41,509 nucleotides of DNA from an uncultured Sphingorhabdus sp. GTDB lineage: Bacteria; Pseudomonadota; Alphaproteobacteria; Sphingomonadales; Sphingomonadaceae. The notes under the pieces were generated by a model, which saw only the letters and a program-made list of their open reading frames with translations, did no database searches and had not been told where the DNA came from. How positions within the stretch are numbered: the stretch's first letter is position 1; every line of letters starts with the position of its first letter. The stretch covers positions 1 through 41,509 of the forward strand of contig CALDZL010000059.1 in the NCBI GenBank assembly GCA_937944295.1. The letters run 5' to 3'. Both the position numbers and the translations under genes were made by a program. This document shows positions 21,440 through 30,129 of the stretch, in pieces.

Positions 21440-22645
21440 ATGAGGCCGGCAGCCCGCGTAGAGGCGGCCATTCAGCTCTTGGACGAAATTATTATCGCAG
21501 CTCGTGATAATGGCAGTGCCGCGGATAATTTGGCGAGCGCATTCTTCAAAGCCCGCCGTTATGCAGGCTCTAAAGATAGGCGCGCTATTCGCGAATTAGT
21601 GTGGAATGCTATCCGGCGTTTTGGTGAACGGCCCGAAACAGGACGCTGCGCGATGGTCGCTATGGCGGATGGCGATGATGAGTTGGCCGCTTGTTTCGAT
21701 GGTTCGCAATATGGTCCAGCAATTATAACGCCCGATGAGCCGCGCGCGAAAGAAGGTTTCATTCCCCAGTGGATTGATAATAAATTGCCTAAGTTTATCA
21801 ACCAAGAGGAAAAACAAGCTTTACTAAACAGAGCACCGCTTGATCTACGCGTCAATATATCACGAACAAATAAAGCAGATGTGCTTGCATTCTTGGACAA
21901 TGCTGAGTCTGTTGGCGATCATGCTATAAGATTGCCGACGAACAGTGCGATTACGCAACTGCCTCTCTATCGGGATGGAATGATAGAAATCCAAGATTTT
22001 GGCAGCCAATTGATTATTGATGCATGCGGCGATGTTGAAGGTAAAAAGATTTTAGACTTATGCGCTGGAGCAGGCGGTAAAACATTAGCATTATTTGATA
22101 AGATATTGATAGCGCAGGCAGGAGAGATAGTTGCATCCGATGTTAACCGCGCTCGTTTATCTAAAATAGCAGAACGGCAAGCGCGCTTAATGCAAGTAGC
22201 ACCACATGATAAGAGTTTGGATACCATTCGCAAAATATTGCTTAATCCAGGTAAAGAAGTCGATATGCTCTCTGAATTTAGCAATAGTTTTGACATTGTT
22301 CTGGTCGATGCGCCTTGCTCTGGATCAGGGACTTGGCGGCGTAACCCTGAAACGCGCTGGAGGCTGAATCCAGAAAGGCTTGAGCAAGTCAAACGTCAGC
22401 AAGCGCGCGTTCTGGATATAGCGGCGCAGATGACGAAAAAGGGTGGTTTTATACTATATGCAGTTTGTTCTATCTTAGAAGAAGAAGGCTTAGAGCAAGT
22501 CAAAAAATTTATTTCATGCAATGGTAATTGGAAAGTTGACAATATTGATGTTGATTTTGGACGTAATATTGGTGATGGTAAAATTTTAACACCATATCAT
22601 GATAGTTGTGATGGCTTTTTCTATGCGAGATTGGAAAAATTGTGA
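21440..22645 (+). CDS. RsmB/NOP2-family rRNA (cytosine-5) methyltransferase
   Basis: Methylates cytosine C5 in rRNA; by family most likely 16S rRNA (RsmB type). The 401-residue protein (from ATG 21440) has an N-terminal NusB-like helical region (about 1-75), a SAM-binding Rossmann core with KILDLCAGAGGKTLAL, the motif IV Cys293 in DAPCSGSGTWRRNP, and the catalytic Cys343 in YAVCSILEEEG. Starts further upstream are only TTG without a ribosome site. It is 33 bases after guaB and probably co-transcribed with the TPR gene that follows. The exact target base is not determinable here. Confidence 0.92.
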   Translation: MRPAARVEAAIQLLDEIIIAARDNGSAADNLASAFFKARRYAGSKDRRAIRELVWNAIRRFGERPETGRCAMVAMADGDDELAACFDGSQYGPAIITPDEPRAKEGFIPQWIDNKLPKFINQEEKQALLNRAPLDLRVNISRTNKADVLAFLDNAESVGDHAIRLPTNSAITQLPLYRDGMIEIQDFGSQLIIDACGDVEGKKILDLCAGAGGKTLALFDKILIAQAGEIVASDVNRARLSKIAERQARLMQVAPHDKSLDTIRKILLNPGKEVDMLSEFSNSFDIVLVDAPCSGSGTWRRNPETRWRLNPERLEQVKRQQARVLDIAAQMTKKGGFILYAVCSILEEEGLEQVKKFISCNGNWKVDNIDVDFGRNIGDGKILTPYHDSCDGFFYARLEKL

Positions 22646-22704
22646 TTGAGAGCAAGAGTGATATAGATATTGCTGCTCGAAGGTTAGATTATTGGAATTT
22701 ATTT

Positions 22705-23217
22705 ATGCGTTTTTCACCCTTATTTGTGTCACTATCTCTATTTTTAACGACTGTATCAAGCGTTGGTTATTCGCAAAACCAAGACGATCAGGTCAGTGCG
22801 CAGGCGCAAACTTTTATGGACCAAGGTGCTGCTGCTATATTAGCAGGTAATCTTGATGAGGCGATCAGCTTTTATGAAACTTCATTGGCTTTGCACCCAC
22901 GCAATCGTAAAGCTTATATTGCTCTGGCAGAAATAGCAGAACAGCAAAAATTACTAGGTAAAGCTATCACCCTTTATAAAGAAGTATTGGAGATTAATCC
23001 AAATGATGAAATGGCGCTTATCCAACAAGGACGAGTTTTTGCACAAAAGGGAGCAATTGATCGGGCCGAGAAAAATTTAGCAAGATTTAATCTATTGTGT
23101 GGCATTAATTGTACGGCCAACGAAACTCTAAAAATAGCGATCACCGATGCATCCAACAAAGGCAAAATTTTAGCTAGCGAAATTAGCGTTACACCTGAGT
23201 CAGAATCCCAAAACTAA
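22705..23217 (+). CDS. Exported TPR-repeat protein
   Basis: A 170-residue periplasmic protein with a signal peptide (MRFSPLFVSLSLFLTTVSSV, cleavage near GYSQ-N) and about three tetratricopeptide repeats in residues 35-135 (AAAILAGNLDEAISFYETSL, AYIALAEIAEQQKLLGKAIT, ALIQQGRVFAQKGAIDRAEK). Two cysteines (LLCGINC) follow and could form a disulfide. A GTG at 22642 overlapping the rsmB stop would add 21 residues before the signal peptide, so ATG 22705 is preferred although its ribosome site is poor. TPR repeats suggest protein binding; partners are unknown. It is convergent with the DUF481 gene. Confidence 0.8.
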   Translation: MRFSPLFVSLSLFLTTVSSVGYSQNQDDQVSAQAQTFMDQGAAAILAGNLDEAISFYETSLALHPRNRKAYIALAEIAEQQKLLGKAITLYKEVLEINPNDEMALIQQGRVFAQKGAIDRAEKNLARFNLLCGINCTANETLKIAITDASNKGKILASEISVTPESESQN

Positions 23218-23231
23218 TATTTCAATATTAG
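23214..23231. terminator. Palindrome between convergent TPR and DUF481 genes
   Basis: A perfect 8-bp AT-rich inverted repeat (CTAATATT TC AATATTAG) includes both stop codons. There is no T tract on either side, so termination is only suggested by position. Confidence 0.3.
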
Positions 23232-24157
23232 AAACCATAAACCAATGTAATACGAGACAATGTGTCTGTGTTTACAGAACCGAGTGGCGGATTGCTCTCA
23301 TATTCAACCAAATAGGAAATACGCGCTGATAATGCGCTCGACAATTTTGCTTCTAAGGCTGTTTCCGAGGATAATGTTGTATTGGCCGATTCGATATAGG
23401 CAGTCGCATTTTCTGTAATACGCAAATTTTTTGAAAGTTGGTGGGAGAAATCCAGCCCCGCTAGAGCAGCAAGCGAGGATTGTGAACCGCCAGCAATGAA
23501 ATTTGTCTGACGAAAAGCCGGGCCAGCCTTGATCGCCAATTGTGTTTTTTCTTTATCAATAACTTGATAGCCTATGCCTCCGGAGGCAGTTAGACGGGAC
23601 GAAAACCCTTGAAAGCGATCACGCTCATATTGGCCTAATGCAAAAGCATAAAGGCGATCATTAATTTTATAATTAGGCTCGATAGCGGCCAAATATTGTT
23701 CTTTGGTTGTTACCCCATTGGTACGCTGGAAATCAGCAATTGCGCGAAAATTATAGCGCCATTTTTCACCTTCTTTGGTTAATTTTGCACCTACGGTTAA
23801 GCCTGTATTACTGCTATTCCCAGAAGAACGAAATGCTCCCAATTCGCCTTGCCCTGTCCAATTATCAAAAAAACCAGCTTGTGCTAATTCCACTTGTTTG
23901 GCTTTTTCGGCTTCGGCTAATTTAATTTTTTGTTGCGCATTATAATCATTTTCTATGGCTTCAATCTCTGCTAAATCACCAGGGTTAGTAGCTTTTGCTA
24001 ATTTAAGTGCGATTTTAACCTCATCGTCATTTCCGCCCGCAATAGCTGCATCAATGATCGACTTTACGGGTGCGGGAAGAGCCGCCAGTGCTGGCGTGGT
24101 GAATAAGATTGCGTATCCTAAGACGGGCAATGATTTGAGGGTAATATTTTTTATCAT
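23228..24157 (-). CDS. DUF481 outer-membrane beta-barrel protein (YdiY-like)
   Basis: Predicted outer-membrane barrel of 309 residues. A signal peptide (MIKNITLKSLPVLGYAILFT, cleavage near ALA-ALP) is followed by a charged helical segment (about 55-95, rich in AEAEKAKQVELAQAG), then the DUF481 domain with alternating beta strands (WTGQGELGAFRSSGNSSNTG, KWRYNFRAIADFQRTNG) and a C-terminal aromatic residue (TLVYGF), the usual barrel-insertion signal. DUF481 proteins were once called salt-induced outer-membrane proteins; the function is unknown. It is monocistronic and convergent with the TPR gene. Confidence 0.88.
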   Translation of the reverse strand: MIKNITLKSLPVLGYAILFTTPALAALPAPVKSIIDAAIAGGNDDEVKIALKLAKATNPGDLAEIEAIENDYNAQQKIKLAEAEKAKQVELAQAGFFDNWTGQGELGAFRSSGNSSNTGLTVGAKLTKEGEKWRYNFRAIADFQRTNGVTTKEQYLAAIEPNYKINDRLYAFALGQYERDRFQGFSSRLTASGGIGYQVIDKEKTQLAIKAGPAFRQTNFIAGGSQSSLAALAGLDFSHQLSKNLRITENATAYIESANTTLSSETALEAKLSSALSARISYLVEYESNPPLGSVNTDTLSRITLVYGF

Positions 24158-24231
24158 CCTTAAATACTATTGTGTAAATCATTGTTTCGCAACTGTGCAA
24201 AACTATGTTTTGCAAGATTTTAAAACTTGAA

Positions 24232-24741
24232 TTATTTATTCTCTATTTTCAGTATAGTAGAAAATTCTTGCGCTAGATTTGCATATATATCGCGTTTAAA
24301 GGGTACAATATTATCGGATAAATCTTCTATTTTGCTCCATTTCCATTCACTAAATTCGGGGATTTCCGTATCAATATTAATAGCATTATCCTCTCCCAAA
24401 TAGCGCATGAGAAACCAATATTGTCTCTGTCCGCGCCATTTCCCTTTCCACAATTTACCCAATAATTCCTCTGGCAGATCATAAAAATGCTCATTATTAC
24501 TTTGCGCTATCAATTTCACAGCATTGGCGCGAATCCCTGTTTCTTCTTCTAATTCACGAAAGGCTGCGTCCTGTGCTTCTTCGCCTTCATCAATACCGCC
24601 TTGCGGCATTTGCCATGCATCTTTCCATTTGCTGGTGCGATTATCATTGCGCTTGGCCACGAAAACCCGATTTTCAGTATTGACCAGCATAATTCCAACG
24701 CAGGGTCGATAGGGAAGCTGTGCATATTTTTCATCATTCAT
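24232..24741 (-). CDS. rppH: RNA pyrophosphohydrolase (Nudix)
   Basis: Removes pyrophosphate from 5'-triphosphate RNA, starting mRNA decay; the family also includes alphaproteobacterial IalA. The 169-residue protein begins with YRPCVGIMLVNTENRVFVAK, has WQMPQGGIDEGE and the complete Nudix box GIDEGEEAQDAAFRE then LEEETGI, followed by KLWKGKWRGQRQYWFLMRY, a segment typical of RppH. Length matches (about 160-175). It is divergent from korA with a 149-base gap. Confidence 0.95.
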   Translation of the reverse strand: MNDEKYAQLPYRPCVGIMLVNTENRVFVAKRNDNRTSKWKDAWQMPQGGIDEGEEAQDAAFRELEEETGIRANAVKLIAQSNNEHFYDLPEELLGKLWKGKWRGQRQYWFLMRYLGEDNAINIDTEIPEFSEWKWSKIEDLSDNIVPFKRDIYANLAQEFSTILKIENK

Positions 24742-24890
24742 TGTTTTTGCTCTATATTTCTGTGGTTAATCGCGATAGCGTGCCTATAGAATAAATATTG
24801 ATATTGCTAGGGAACAGATTTTCTAAATTGCATAATGATAGTTGCTTTAATAGTAAGAATAGCAAAAGATTTAATGGGTAGGAATAATAT

Positions 24891-26747
24891 ATGGCAAGTG
24901 CTGCACAAGTTTCGGATGAGCAAGCAGTAGACTCAGTTGTAGTACGTTTTGCAGGGGATAGCGGCGATGGTATGCAGCTCACAGGTGGGCAATTCACCCT
25001 TTCAACAGCCTTAGCGGGTAATGATCTGGCGACCTTTCCTGATTTCCCAGCAGAAATTAGAGCGCCGCAAGGTACATTATTTGGTGTTTCTGCTTTTCAG
25101 ATTAATTTCGGTTCGCGCGCTATTCATACCGCTGGTGATCAGCCAGATGTGCTGGTTGCAATGAATCCAGCGGCCTTAAAGGTCAATGTCGATAGCCTAA
25201 AACCCGGCGGCTTGATAATTGCGGATAGCGGCGAATTTGGCAAAAGAAACCTCGACAAAGCCAAATATGAAACCAATCCACTCGAAGATGGCTCTTTGGC
25301 GAAATGGCAGCTCTTAGCTTTTGATATTTCAGCGCTCACATTAGAAGCCGTTAAGCCCTTTGGCCTTGGCAATAAAGAAGCCTTGAGGTCCAAAAATATG
25401 TGGACGCTGGGTCTTGCGCTGTGGATGTTTGACCGCGACCGCCAGCCCATTGTAGATTGGCTCAATACAAAATTTGCCAAGAAACCCGAAATTGCGGAGG
25501 CTAATATAGCGGCTCTCAATGCGGGACATGCCTATGGTGAAACGGCCGAGCTTTCTGGCCCTGTCAAGCAAGCTACTCTCCCTGCGGCACCTGCTGATCC
25601 CGGTCTATATCGCACCGTGAATGGTGCGGAAGCTCTATCATTGGGCTTAGTTGCTGGTGCGCAAATGGCCGATTTGCCAATGTTTTTTGGCGGTTATCCG
25701 ATAACGCCCGCATCGGCAATTTTGCACCATCTCTCGCGCCTTAAAGAATATGGCGTCACCACATTCCAAGCCGAAGACGAAATCGCGGCCATCGCATCGG
25801 CCATTGGCGCTAGCTATGCTGGAACATTGGGCGTAACATCATCATCTGGCCCCGGTATTGCCCTCAAGGGTGAAGCGATGGGCCTCGCGATTATGACCGA
25901 ATTACCGTTGGTTATCGTCAATTCACAACGTGGCGGCCCTTCTACGGGACTGCCGACAAAAACCGAACAATCCGATCTGTATCAAGCCGTTTATGGCCGC
26001 AATGGTGATGCGCCGATGCCCGTGATTTCAGCCCGTTCGCCATCCGATGCGTTTGAATGCGCGATAGAGGCTGTGCGCATTGCAACGCAATATATGACGC
26101 CCGTAATGCTGCTCACCGATGGTTATATTGCCAATGCAGCTGAGCCTTGGCTCGTTCCTGACATGAGCGATTACACAGAGTTTGCTGTAGAGCATATGAC
26201 GCAAGCGCAAGAAGGCGGGTTCAAACCCTATGGCCGCGATGAAAAATTAGCGCGCCCTTGGATCAAACCTGGAACGCCCGAATTGATGCACCGTATTGGC
26301 GGCATCGAAAAAGGTGTGGATACAGGGCATATTGATTATGGCAGCGAAAACCATCAGGAAATGACCAATATTCGCCGCGATAAAGTGCTTGGCGTTGCGG
26401 ATAGCATTGGCGATCAACAGGTGGAGCTTGGTGAGGCTGGCGGTAAATTGGCGCTGATTGGTTGGGGATCTACTTATGGCCCTATCCACCAAGCGGTAAG
26501 CCGTTGCCGCGAAAAAGGCATGGATGTTAGCCATATTCACTTGCGTTATATTTGGCCTATGCCCAAAAATCTGGGCGAACTGCTGAAAAGTTATGAGCAT
26601 GTGATTGTTCCTGAAATGAATACAGGACAGCTTAAAACCGTGTTGCGCGATCAATATTTGGTTGATGCGAAGCCTTTGAACAAGGTTTCGGGGCAACCCT
26701 TCACTATCGCAGAAATTGAAACAGCCATAGCGGAGGCGCTAGGTTGA
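24891..26747 (+). CDS. korA: 2-oxoglutarate (2-oxoacid):ferredoxin oxidoreductase, fused gamma-alpha subunit
   Basis: With KorB, converts a 2-oxoacid, CoA and oxidised ferredoxin to acyl-CoA, CO2 and reduced ferredoxin. The 618-residue protein is a fusion: a gamma domain at about 12-190 (FAGDSGDGMQLTGGQF, TFPDFPAEIRAPQGT) and an alpha domain from about 215 (FGGYPITPASAILHHLSRL, QAEDEIAAIASAIGASYAG, TSSSGPGIALKGEAMG, LPLVIVNSQRGGPSTG). This domain order is that of two-subunit KorAB; 2-oxoglutarate is the likely substrate but pyruvate or other 2-oxoacids cannot be excluded. The start has a TAGGA ribosome site. GC is about 53% in a sampled line, higher than many neighbours. It is the first of seven genes with no spacing. 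Confidence 0.94.
   Translation: MASAAQVSDEQAVDSVVVRFAGDSGDGMQLTGGQFTLSTALAGNDLATFPDFPAEIRAPQGTLFGVSAFQINFGSRAIHTAGDQPDVLVAMNPAALKVNVDSLKPGGLIIADSGEFGKRNLDKAKYETNPLEDGSLAKWQLLAFDISALTLEAVKPFGLGNKEALRSKNMWTLGLALWMFDRDRQPIVDWLNTKFAKKPEIAEANIAALNAGHAYGETAELSGPVKQATLPAAPADPGLYRTVNGAEALSLGLVAGAQMADLPMFFGGYPITPASAILHHLSRLKEYGVTTFQAEDEIAAIASAIGASYAGTLGVTSSSGPGIALKGEAMGLAIMTELPLVIVNSQRGGPSTGLPTKTEQSDLYQAVYGRNGDAPMPVISARSPSDAFECAIEAVRIATQYMTPVMLLTDGYIANAAEPWLVPDMSDYTEFAVEHMTQAQEGGFKPYGRDEKLARPWIKPGTPELMHRIGGIEKGVDTGHIDYGSENHQEMTNIRRDKVLGVADSIGDQQVELGEAGGKLALIGWGSTYGPIHQAVSRCREKGMDVSHIHLRYIWPMPKNLGELLKSYEHVIVPEMNTGQLKTVLRDQYLVDAKPLNKVSGQPFTIAEIETAIAEALG
26732..26736 (+). promoter_or_regulatory. Ribosome binding site for a TTG start inside korA
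   Basis: GGAGG lies 7 bases before TTG at 26744, within the last codons of korA. It makes the overlapping TTGA start of the next gene credible. Confidence 0.6.
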
Positions 26748-27115
26748 GCGCTAACCGCTATCTATTCTACTTGATTCTCCATACAGGAGCGATGTTTGCA
26801 GTTGCATATTTAATTGCTTACAGTGCCGAACAATTAGGACTTAAATGCTTGGCATTATTATTAGGGTTTATCTTAGGTATTATCTGTGATTACTATCTTG
26901 AGATAATAAAATTAGATATGCCTGATTATCTAAAAATTCACCATAGAGGCTATAAGGATATGATAGTGCTTCTAATTGTAATGCCATTGCTTGTTGCTGC
27001 TATAATATATTATTTCACAGAAATAAGTTATTTAAATGCTGCAATTTTTGGCTACATTGTTGGAAATCATACAACAAACTTAGTGAGAGAATTTAAGACA
27101 TTAAAAGGTCAATGA
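26744..27115 (+). CDS. Unrecognised small membrane protein between korA and korB
   Basis: I do not recognise this 123-residue protein. It has about four hydrophobic segments (roughly 6-27, 33-55, 72-93 and 96-112) separated by a polar loop (KLDMPDYLKIHHRGYKD), no signal peptide and no cofactor motif, and ends in a basic tail. It begins at a TTG overlapping the korA stop (TTGA) with a GGAGG site, and its own stop overlaps the korB start (ATGA), so it is coupled on both sides. Two sampled lines are about 23% and 40% GC against about 52% in korA and korB. It could anchor or regulate the KorAB complex, or be a passenger. The position between two subunits of one enzyme is unusual. The reading frame is well supported; the function is not. 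Confidence 0.75.
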   Translation: MSANRYLFYLILHTGAMFAVAYLIAYSAEQLGLKCLALLLGFILGIICDYYLEIIKLDMPDYLKIHHRGYKDMIVLLIVMPLLVAAIIYYFTEISYLNAAIFGYIVGNHTTNLVREFKTLKGQ

Positions 27116-28149
27116 ATATGAATGAGATTACGAAAATCGAAACGACCCTAAAAGATTGGGAAACGGACCAAGAAGTAAGGTGGTGTCCTGGGTGCGGTGA
27201 TTATGCGATCTTAAAAGCCGTGCAGCGCACTATGCCGATGATTGGCGGCAGTCCTGCTAATACGGTATTTGTCTCGGGCATTGGCTGTTCGAGCCGCTTT
27301 CCCTATTATATGGAGACTTATGGTTTTCATACCATTCATGGCCGCGCACCCGCCGTCGCAACGGGGGTAAAGCTTGCCAATCCGGAATTGGACGTTTGGA
27401 TTATCACGGGTGATGGCGATGCGCTTTCGATTGGCGGTAATCATACAATGCACGTGCTGCGCCGTAACTTAAATTGCCAAATCATGCTGTTTAACAATGA
27501 GATTTACGGCCTAACCAAAGGGCAATATTCGCCAACATCGCGCGAAGGCACTAACAGCCCATCTACCCCTTATGGTAGCGTCGATCATCCTGCTAGCCCC
27601 TGTGCTTTTGCGCTGGGATCGGGTGCACGTTTTGTTGCACGCGGCATTGATATTAATAAGAATTTACCCGATGTTTTGATGGCCGCGCATGCCCATCAAG
27701 GCGCAGCATTTATTGAGATTTTTCAAAATTGTATTGTTTATAATAAAGATGTTTTCGAGGATTTTGCAGCCAAAAAAACCGCCGCCGCAACGCAGCTTTG
27801 GCTCGCCAATGGGGAACCTATGTTGTTTGACAAAGGCGTAAAGGGCATCGCATTAGACCAAGATGCAATGGCGTTAAAAGTCGTTGATGTTGTGGATGGC
27901 GATTGGGAAGCTGCTGGCGTGTTGCGTCATGACGTCACAAACCGCAGCGTCGCGCATATGTTGGTGGAATTACAATTTGGCGTATTTCCTATGCCGCTCG
28001 GCGTTATCTATGATGACCCAAAACCAACATTTGAAAGCGCCGTAGTCGCGCAAAATGAAGCCATTGCCGCAAATAAGAAACCTGATTTGCAGGCTTTGGT
28101 GAGCAAAGGCCAAACTTGGACAGTATCCGAGGATGGCCCTGATCTCTAA
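27112..28149 (+). CDS. korB: 2-oxoglutarate (2-oxoacid):ferredoxin oxidoreductase, beta subunit
   Basis: Thiamine diphosphate and [4Fe-4S]-binding subunit partnering KorA. The 345-residue protein has VRWCPGCGDYAILKAVQR (first two cluster cysteines), SGIGCSSRFPYYMETYGFHT (third), RAPAVATGVKLANPELDVW, the ThDP/Mg motif GDGDALSIGGNH and FQNCIVYNKDVFE (fourth cysteine). All are in their usual places, so the enzyme should be active. It lacks an added ferredoxin domain. The start overlaps the small membrane protein gene (ATGA); a second ATG two codons on is also possible. The next gene begins at the base after its stop. Confidence 0.95.
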   Translation: MNMNEITKIETTLKDWETDQEVRWCPGCGDYAILKAVQRTMPMIGGSPANTVFVSGIGCSSRFPYYMETYGFHTIHGRAPAVATGVKLANPELDVWIITGDGDALSIGGNHTMHVLRRNLNCQIMLFNNEIYGLTKGQYSPTSREGTNSPSTPYGSVDHPASPCAFALGSGARFVARGIDINKNLPDVLMAAHAHQGAAFIEIFQNCIVYNKDVFEDFAAKKTAAATQLWLANGEPMLFDKGVKGIALDQDAMALKVVDVVDGDWEAAGVLRHDVTNRSVAHMLVELQFGVFPMPLGVIYDDPKPTFESAVVAQNEAIAANKKPDLQALVSKGQTWTVSEDGPDL

Positions 28150-28656
28150 ATGAGAAGTTTGTGGATATTATCACCGCTACTGATAAGCACTATATTGTTC
28201 GGTTGTGCAGGAGGTGAGATTACAATTTCTCCATCGGACCCGTCTTTTCGGTCTAACTTTAAGATTATGAATAGCTCACAACCAACTGTTATCCGAGGAA
28301 AAGTAGTAAAAATAAAATCTCTGGGAAGTGATCCATGTCCTGATGGTCAAATATGTTTACATGGTTACTACAAGATAGATATTAGTGACATTACTAGAAT
28401 TTTAGGTGATGAAATAAATAAGGACATATCTGCTTTGATTGGCTGTGATTGTAGTTTTGACAAAAACGAAAGATTATTCATTGTCCAACAATCGATAAAT
28501 GAAAATTGGATATTGCTGAGTTGGAGTAATGTTGATGAAGAAATTTGTGTAAATGAAGAATATAGACCCAATGCTTCTTACAATTTGCAACGTGTTGGTT
28601 TTGAAAGAAGAGAAGATCAATGGTGTTACACTCTTGGTAAAATAGACAATGGATAA
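28150..28656 (+). CDS. Cysteine-rich lipoprotein, unrecognised (paralogue 1)
   Basis: A 168-residue protein with a lipoprotein signal (basic start, hydrophobic stretch, lipobox LFGC with Cys19), so it should be lipid-anchored in the periplasm. After the lipobox it has Cys63 and Cys69 in CPDGQICLHGYYKIDI, Cys99 and Cys101 (GCDC), Cys133 (EEICVNEEY) and Cys159 (QWCYTL). The CPDxxICxxGxY motif and the last two single cysteines recur in the product of the gene at 29641, so the two are paralogues. A sampled line is about 27% GC. It starts directly after the korB stop and ends inside the start of the hydrolase gene (8-base overlap). The function is unknown; paired cysteines suggest disulfides. Confidence 0.8.
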   Translation: MRSLWILSPLLISTILFGCAGGEITISPSDPSFRSNFKIMNSSQPTVIRGKVVKIKSLGSDPCPDGQICLHGYYKIDISDITRILGDEINKDISALIGCDCSFDKNERLFIVQQSINENWILLSWSNVDEEICVNEEYRPNASYNLQRVGFERREDQWCYTLGKIDNG

Positions 28657-29644
28657 TTTAACGCATAGTCTAGCAGGTGCTGTCTTGGGGCAAATGGGCC
28701 TGAAGAAGAAAACTGGCCTTGCCATGCCCGCTCTTATTATTGGCGCTAACCTTCCCGATATTGATGCGGCTTGCTTTTTTTGGCTCGATGGAACCCAGCA
28801 TTTGGGGTTTCGGCGCGGCATTACGCATGGCCCGATTGCAATGGTTATTTTGCCTATCATATTATGCGGTATTTTGATTGCCTATGATGCTTGGCAGTCA
28901 AAGCGCGGTAAACGACCTGAAAACCGCTTGCCCATTCATAGAGGATGGCTTTTTGCCTTGGCCTTTATTGGAACATTAAGCCACCCCGCACTTGATTGGC
29001 TCAATAATTATGGCGTGCGCTTTTTAGAGCCTTTTTCTTCACAATGGTTTTACGGCGATACAATGTTCATCATTGATTTGTGGATATGGCTTGCTTTGGG
29101 ATTGGGTCTGTTTATATCGTTGTGGCGTGAGAAAAAACAGCATATTCGCTGGTATCGGCCTGCGCTCATTTCTGGCGTGGCCGTGCTAAGCTATATCAGC
29201 GTTAATATGATGATTACAGCTGATGCTGTGTCCCGCACCGAAAATGAAATTAGCCAATCGGTTGATAGAAATCAGATTAAGCAGATAGTTGCAAGTCCTG
29301 TGCCCTTCATATTTTGGCATAGAGAGATTTTATTGGGTGATCCGAATAATTATTACCAAGCCAGCTATTCGCTATTTGATAAAGGCCGCGTGCTGGATGA
29401 TAGCACTCCTATTGAGGTTTCAAAACATGCGCCGCCTGTTCTCGACCTAGAGGAATTGCGCAAAAATAATCCCGATTTAGATGCCTTTCTCTTTTGGTCG
29501 CGTATGCCCTATCATGGCATAGTCCGCGAGGGTGAAGATACATATGCCGTGGTAAGCGATGCGCGCTTTACCCATCCATTGGTAGGAGATCGTTTTCGCG
29601 TGAAGATTAAGCTCGAAAAAGAGGTTCAATTTGTTGTGAAATGA
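28649..29644 (+). CDS. Membrane-bound metal-dependent hydrolase (YdjM/YbcI-type)
   Basis: Inner-membrane protein of the family annotated as metal-dependent hydrolases; the true reaction is not established. The 331 residues begin with the family signature MDNLTHSLAGAVLGQMGLKK, then ANLPDIDA and FRRGITHGPIAMVI, holding the conserved His and Asp residues. There are about four transmembrane helices (about 65-80, 97-115, 135-155, 172-190) and then a soluble C-terminal domain of about 135 residues. GC is about 47% in a sampled line, unlike its AT-rich neighbours. It overlaps the preceding lipoprotein gene by eight bases and the next by four (ATGA). Confidence 0.88.
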   Translation: MDNLTHSLAGAVLGQMGLKKKTGLAMPALIIGANLPDIDAACFFWLDGTQHLGFRRGITHGPIAMVILPIILCGILIAYDAWQSKRGKRPENRLPIHRGWLFALAFIGTLSHPALDWLNNYGVRFLEPFSSQWFYGDTMFIIDLWIWLALGLGLFISLWREKKQHIRWYRPALISGVAVLSYISVNMMITADAVSRTENEISQSVDRNQIKQIVASPVPFIFWHREILLGDPNNYYQASYSLFDKGRVLDDSTPIEVSKHAPPVLDLEELRKNNPDLDAFLFWSRMPYHGIVREGEDTYAVVSDARFTHPLVGDRFRVKIKLEKEVQFVVK

Positions 29645-30129
29645 AAAGATTATTAATTCTTCTTTTGATGTTTCTTGGTGGTTGTAAAACACCAACACCT
29701 AATATTGTGTTTGAAGAAAGAAATTTTACTTCATCTGTAAAATACACCGTTCTTCAAGCAGAGCTTGCCTCTCAGAAATATGTTGGCCTCCCTCATTGCC
29801 CTGATGATTATATATGCATAAATGGGGTGTATCTTATTGAACTAAAAAAGATAAACTATATTTCTGGTCAGGAATTTGGTAAAAAACCTATAGAAATATT
29901 ATTAGCAAAACATGGTAGAATTCCTGATATCAGAACTATTTTTTTGATTGCGATGGCTGATAATGGAGAGTTATGGGTAAGAAGTTATGATATTCCAGAT
30001 GATGAAGGTCTATTTTGTTTTAATAGTTTTTTTGATGGAAAGTATGAATTGACGCACTTAAAAAAAGTAAAGACACCCAGCGAATATACAAATCCAGAAC
30101 GATATTCTTGTTATGTAAACCATGAGTAA
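29641..30129 (+). CDS. Cysteine-rich lipoprotein, unrecognised (paralogue 2)
   Basis: A 162-residue predicted lipoprotein (MKRLLILLLMFLGGC, lipobox LGGC, Cys15). It repeats the pattern of the gene at 28150: Cys53 and Cys59 in CPDDYICINGVYLIEL, a central hydrophobic strand (TIFLIAMADNGELWV), then single Cys126 (GLFCFNSFF) and Cys157 (RYSCYV). The GCDC pair of paralogue 1 is missing. A sampled line is about 25% GC. It overlaps the hydrolase gene (ATGA) and the photolyase gene (8 bases). No function is known to me. Confidence 0.8.
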   Translation: MKRLLILLLMFLGGCKTPTPNIVFEERNFTSSVKYTVLQAELASQKYVGLPHCPDDYICINGVYLIELKKINYISGQEFGKKPIEILLAKHGRIPDIRTIFLIAMADNGELWVRSYDIPDDEGLFCFNSFFDGKYELTHLKKVKTPSEYTNPERYSCYVNHE

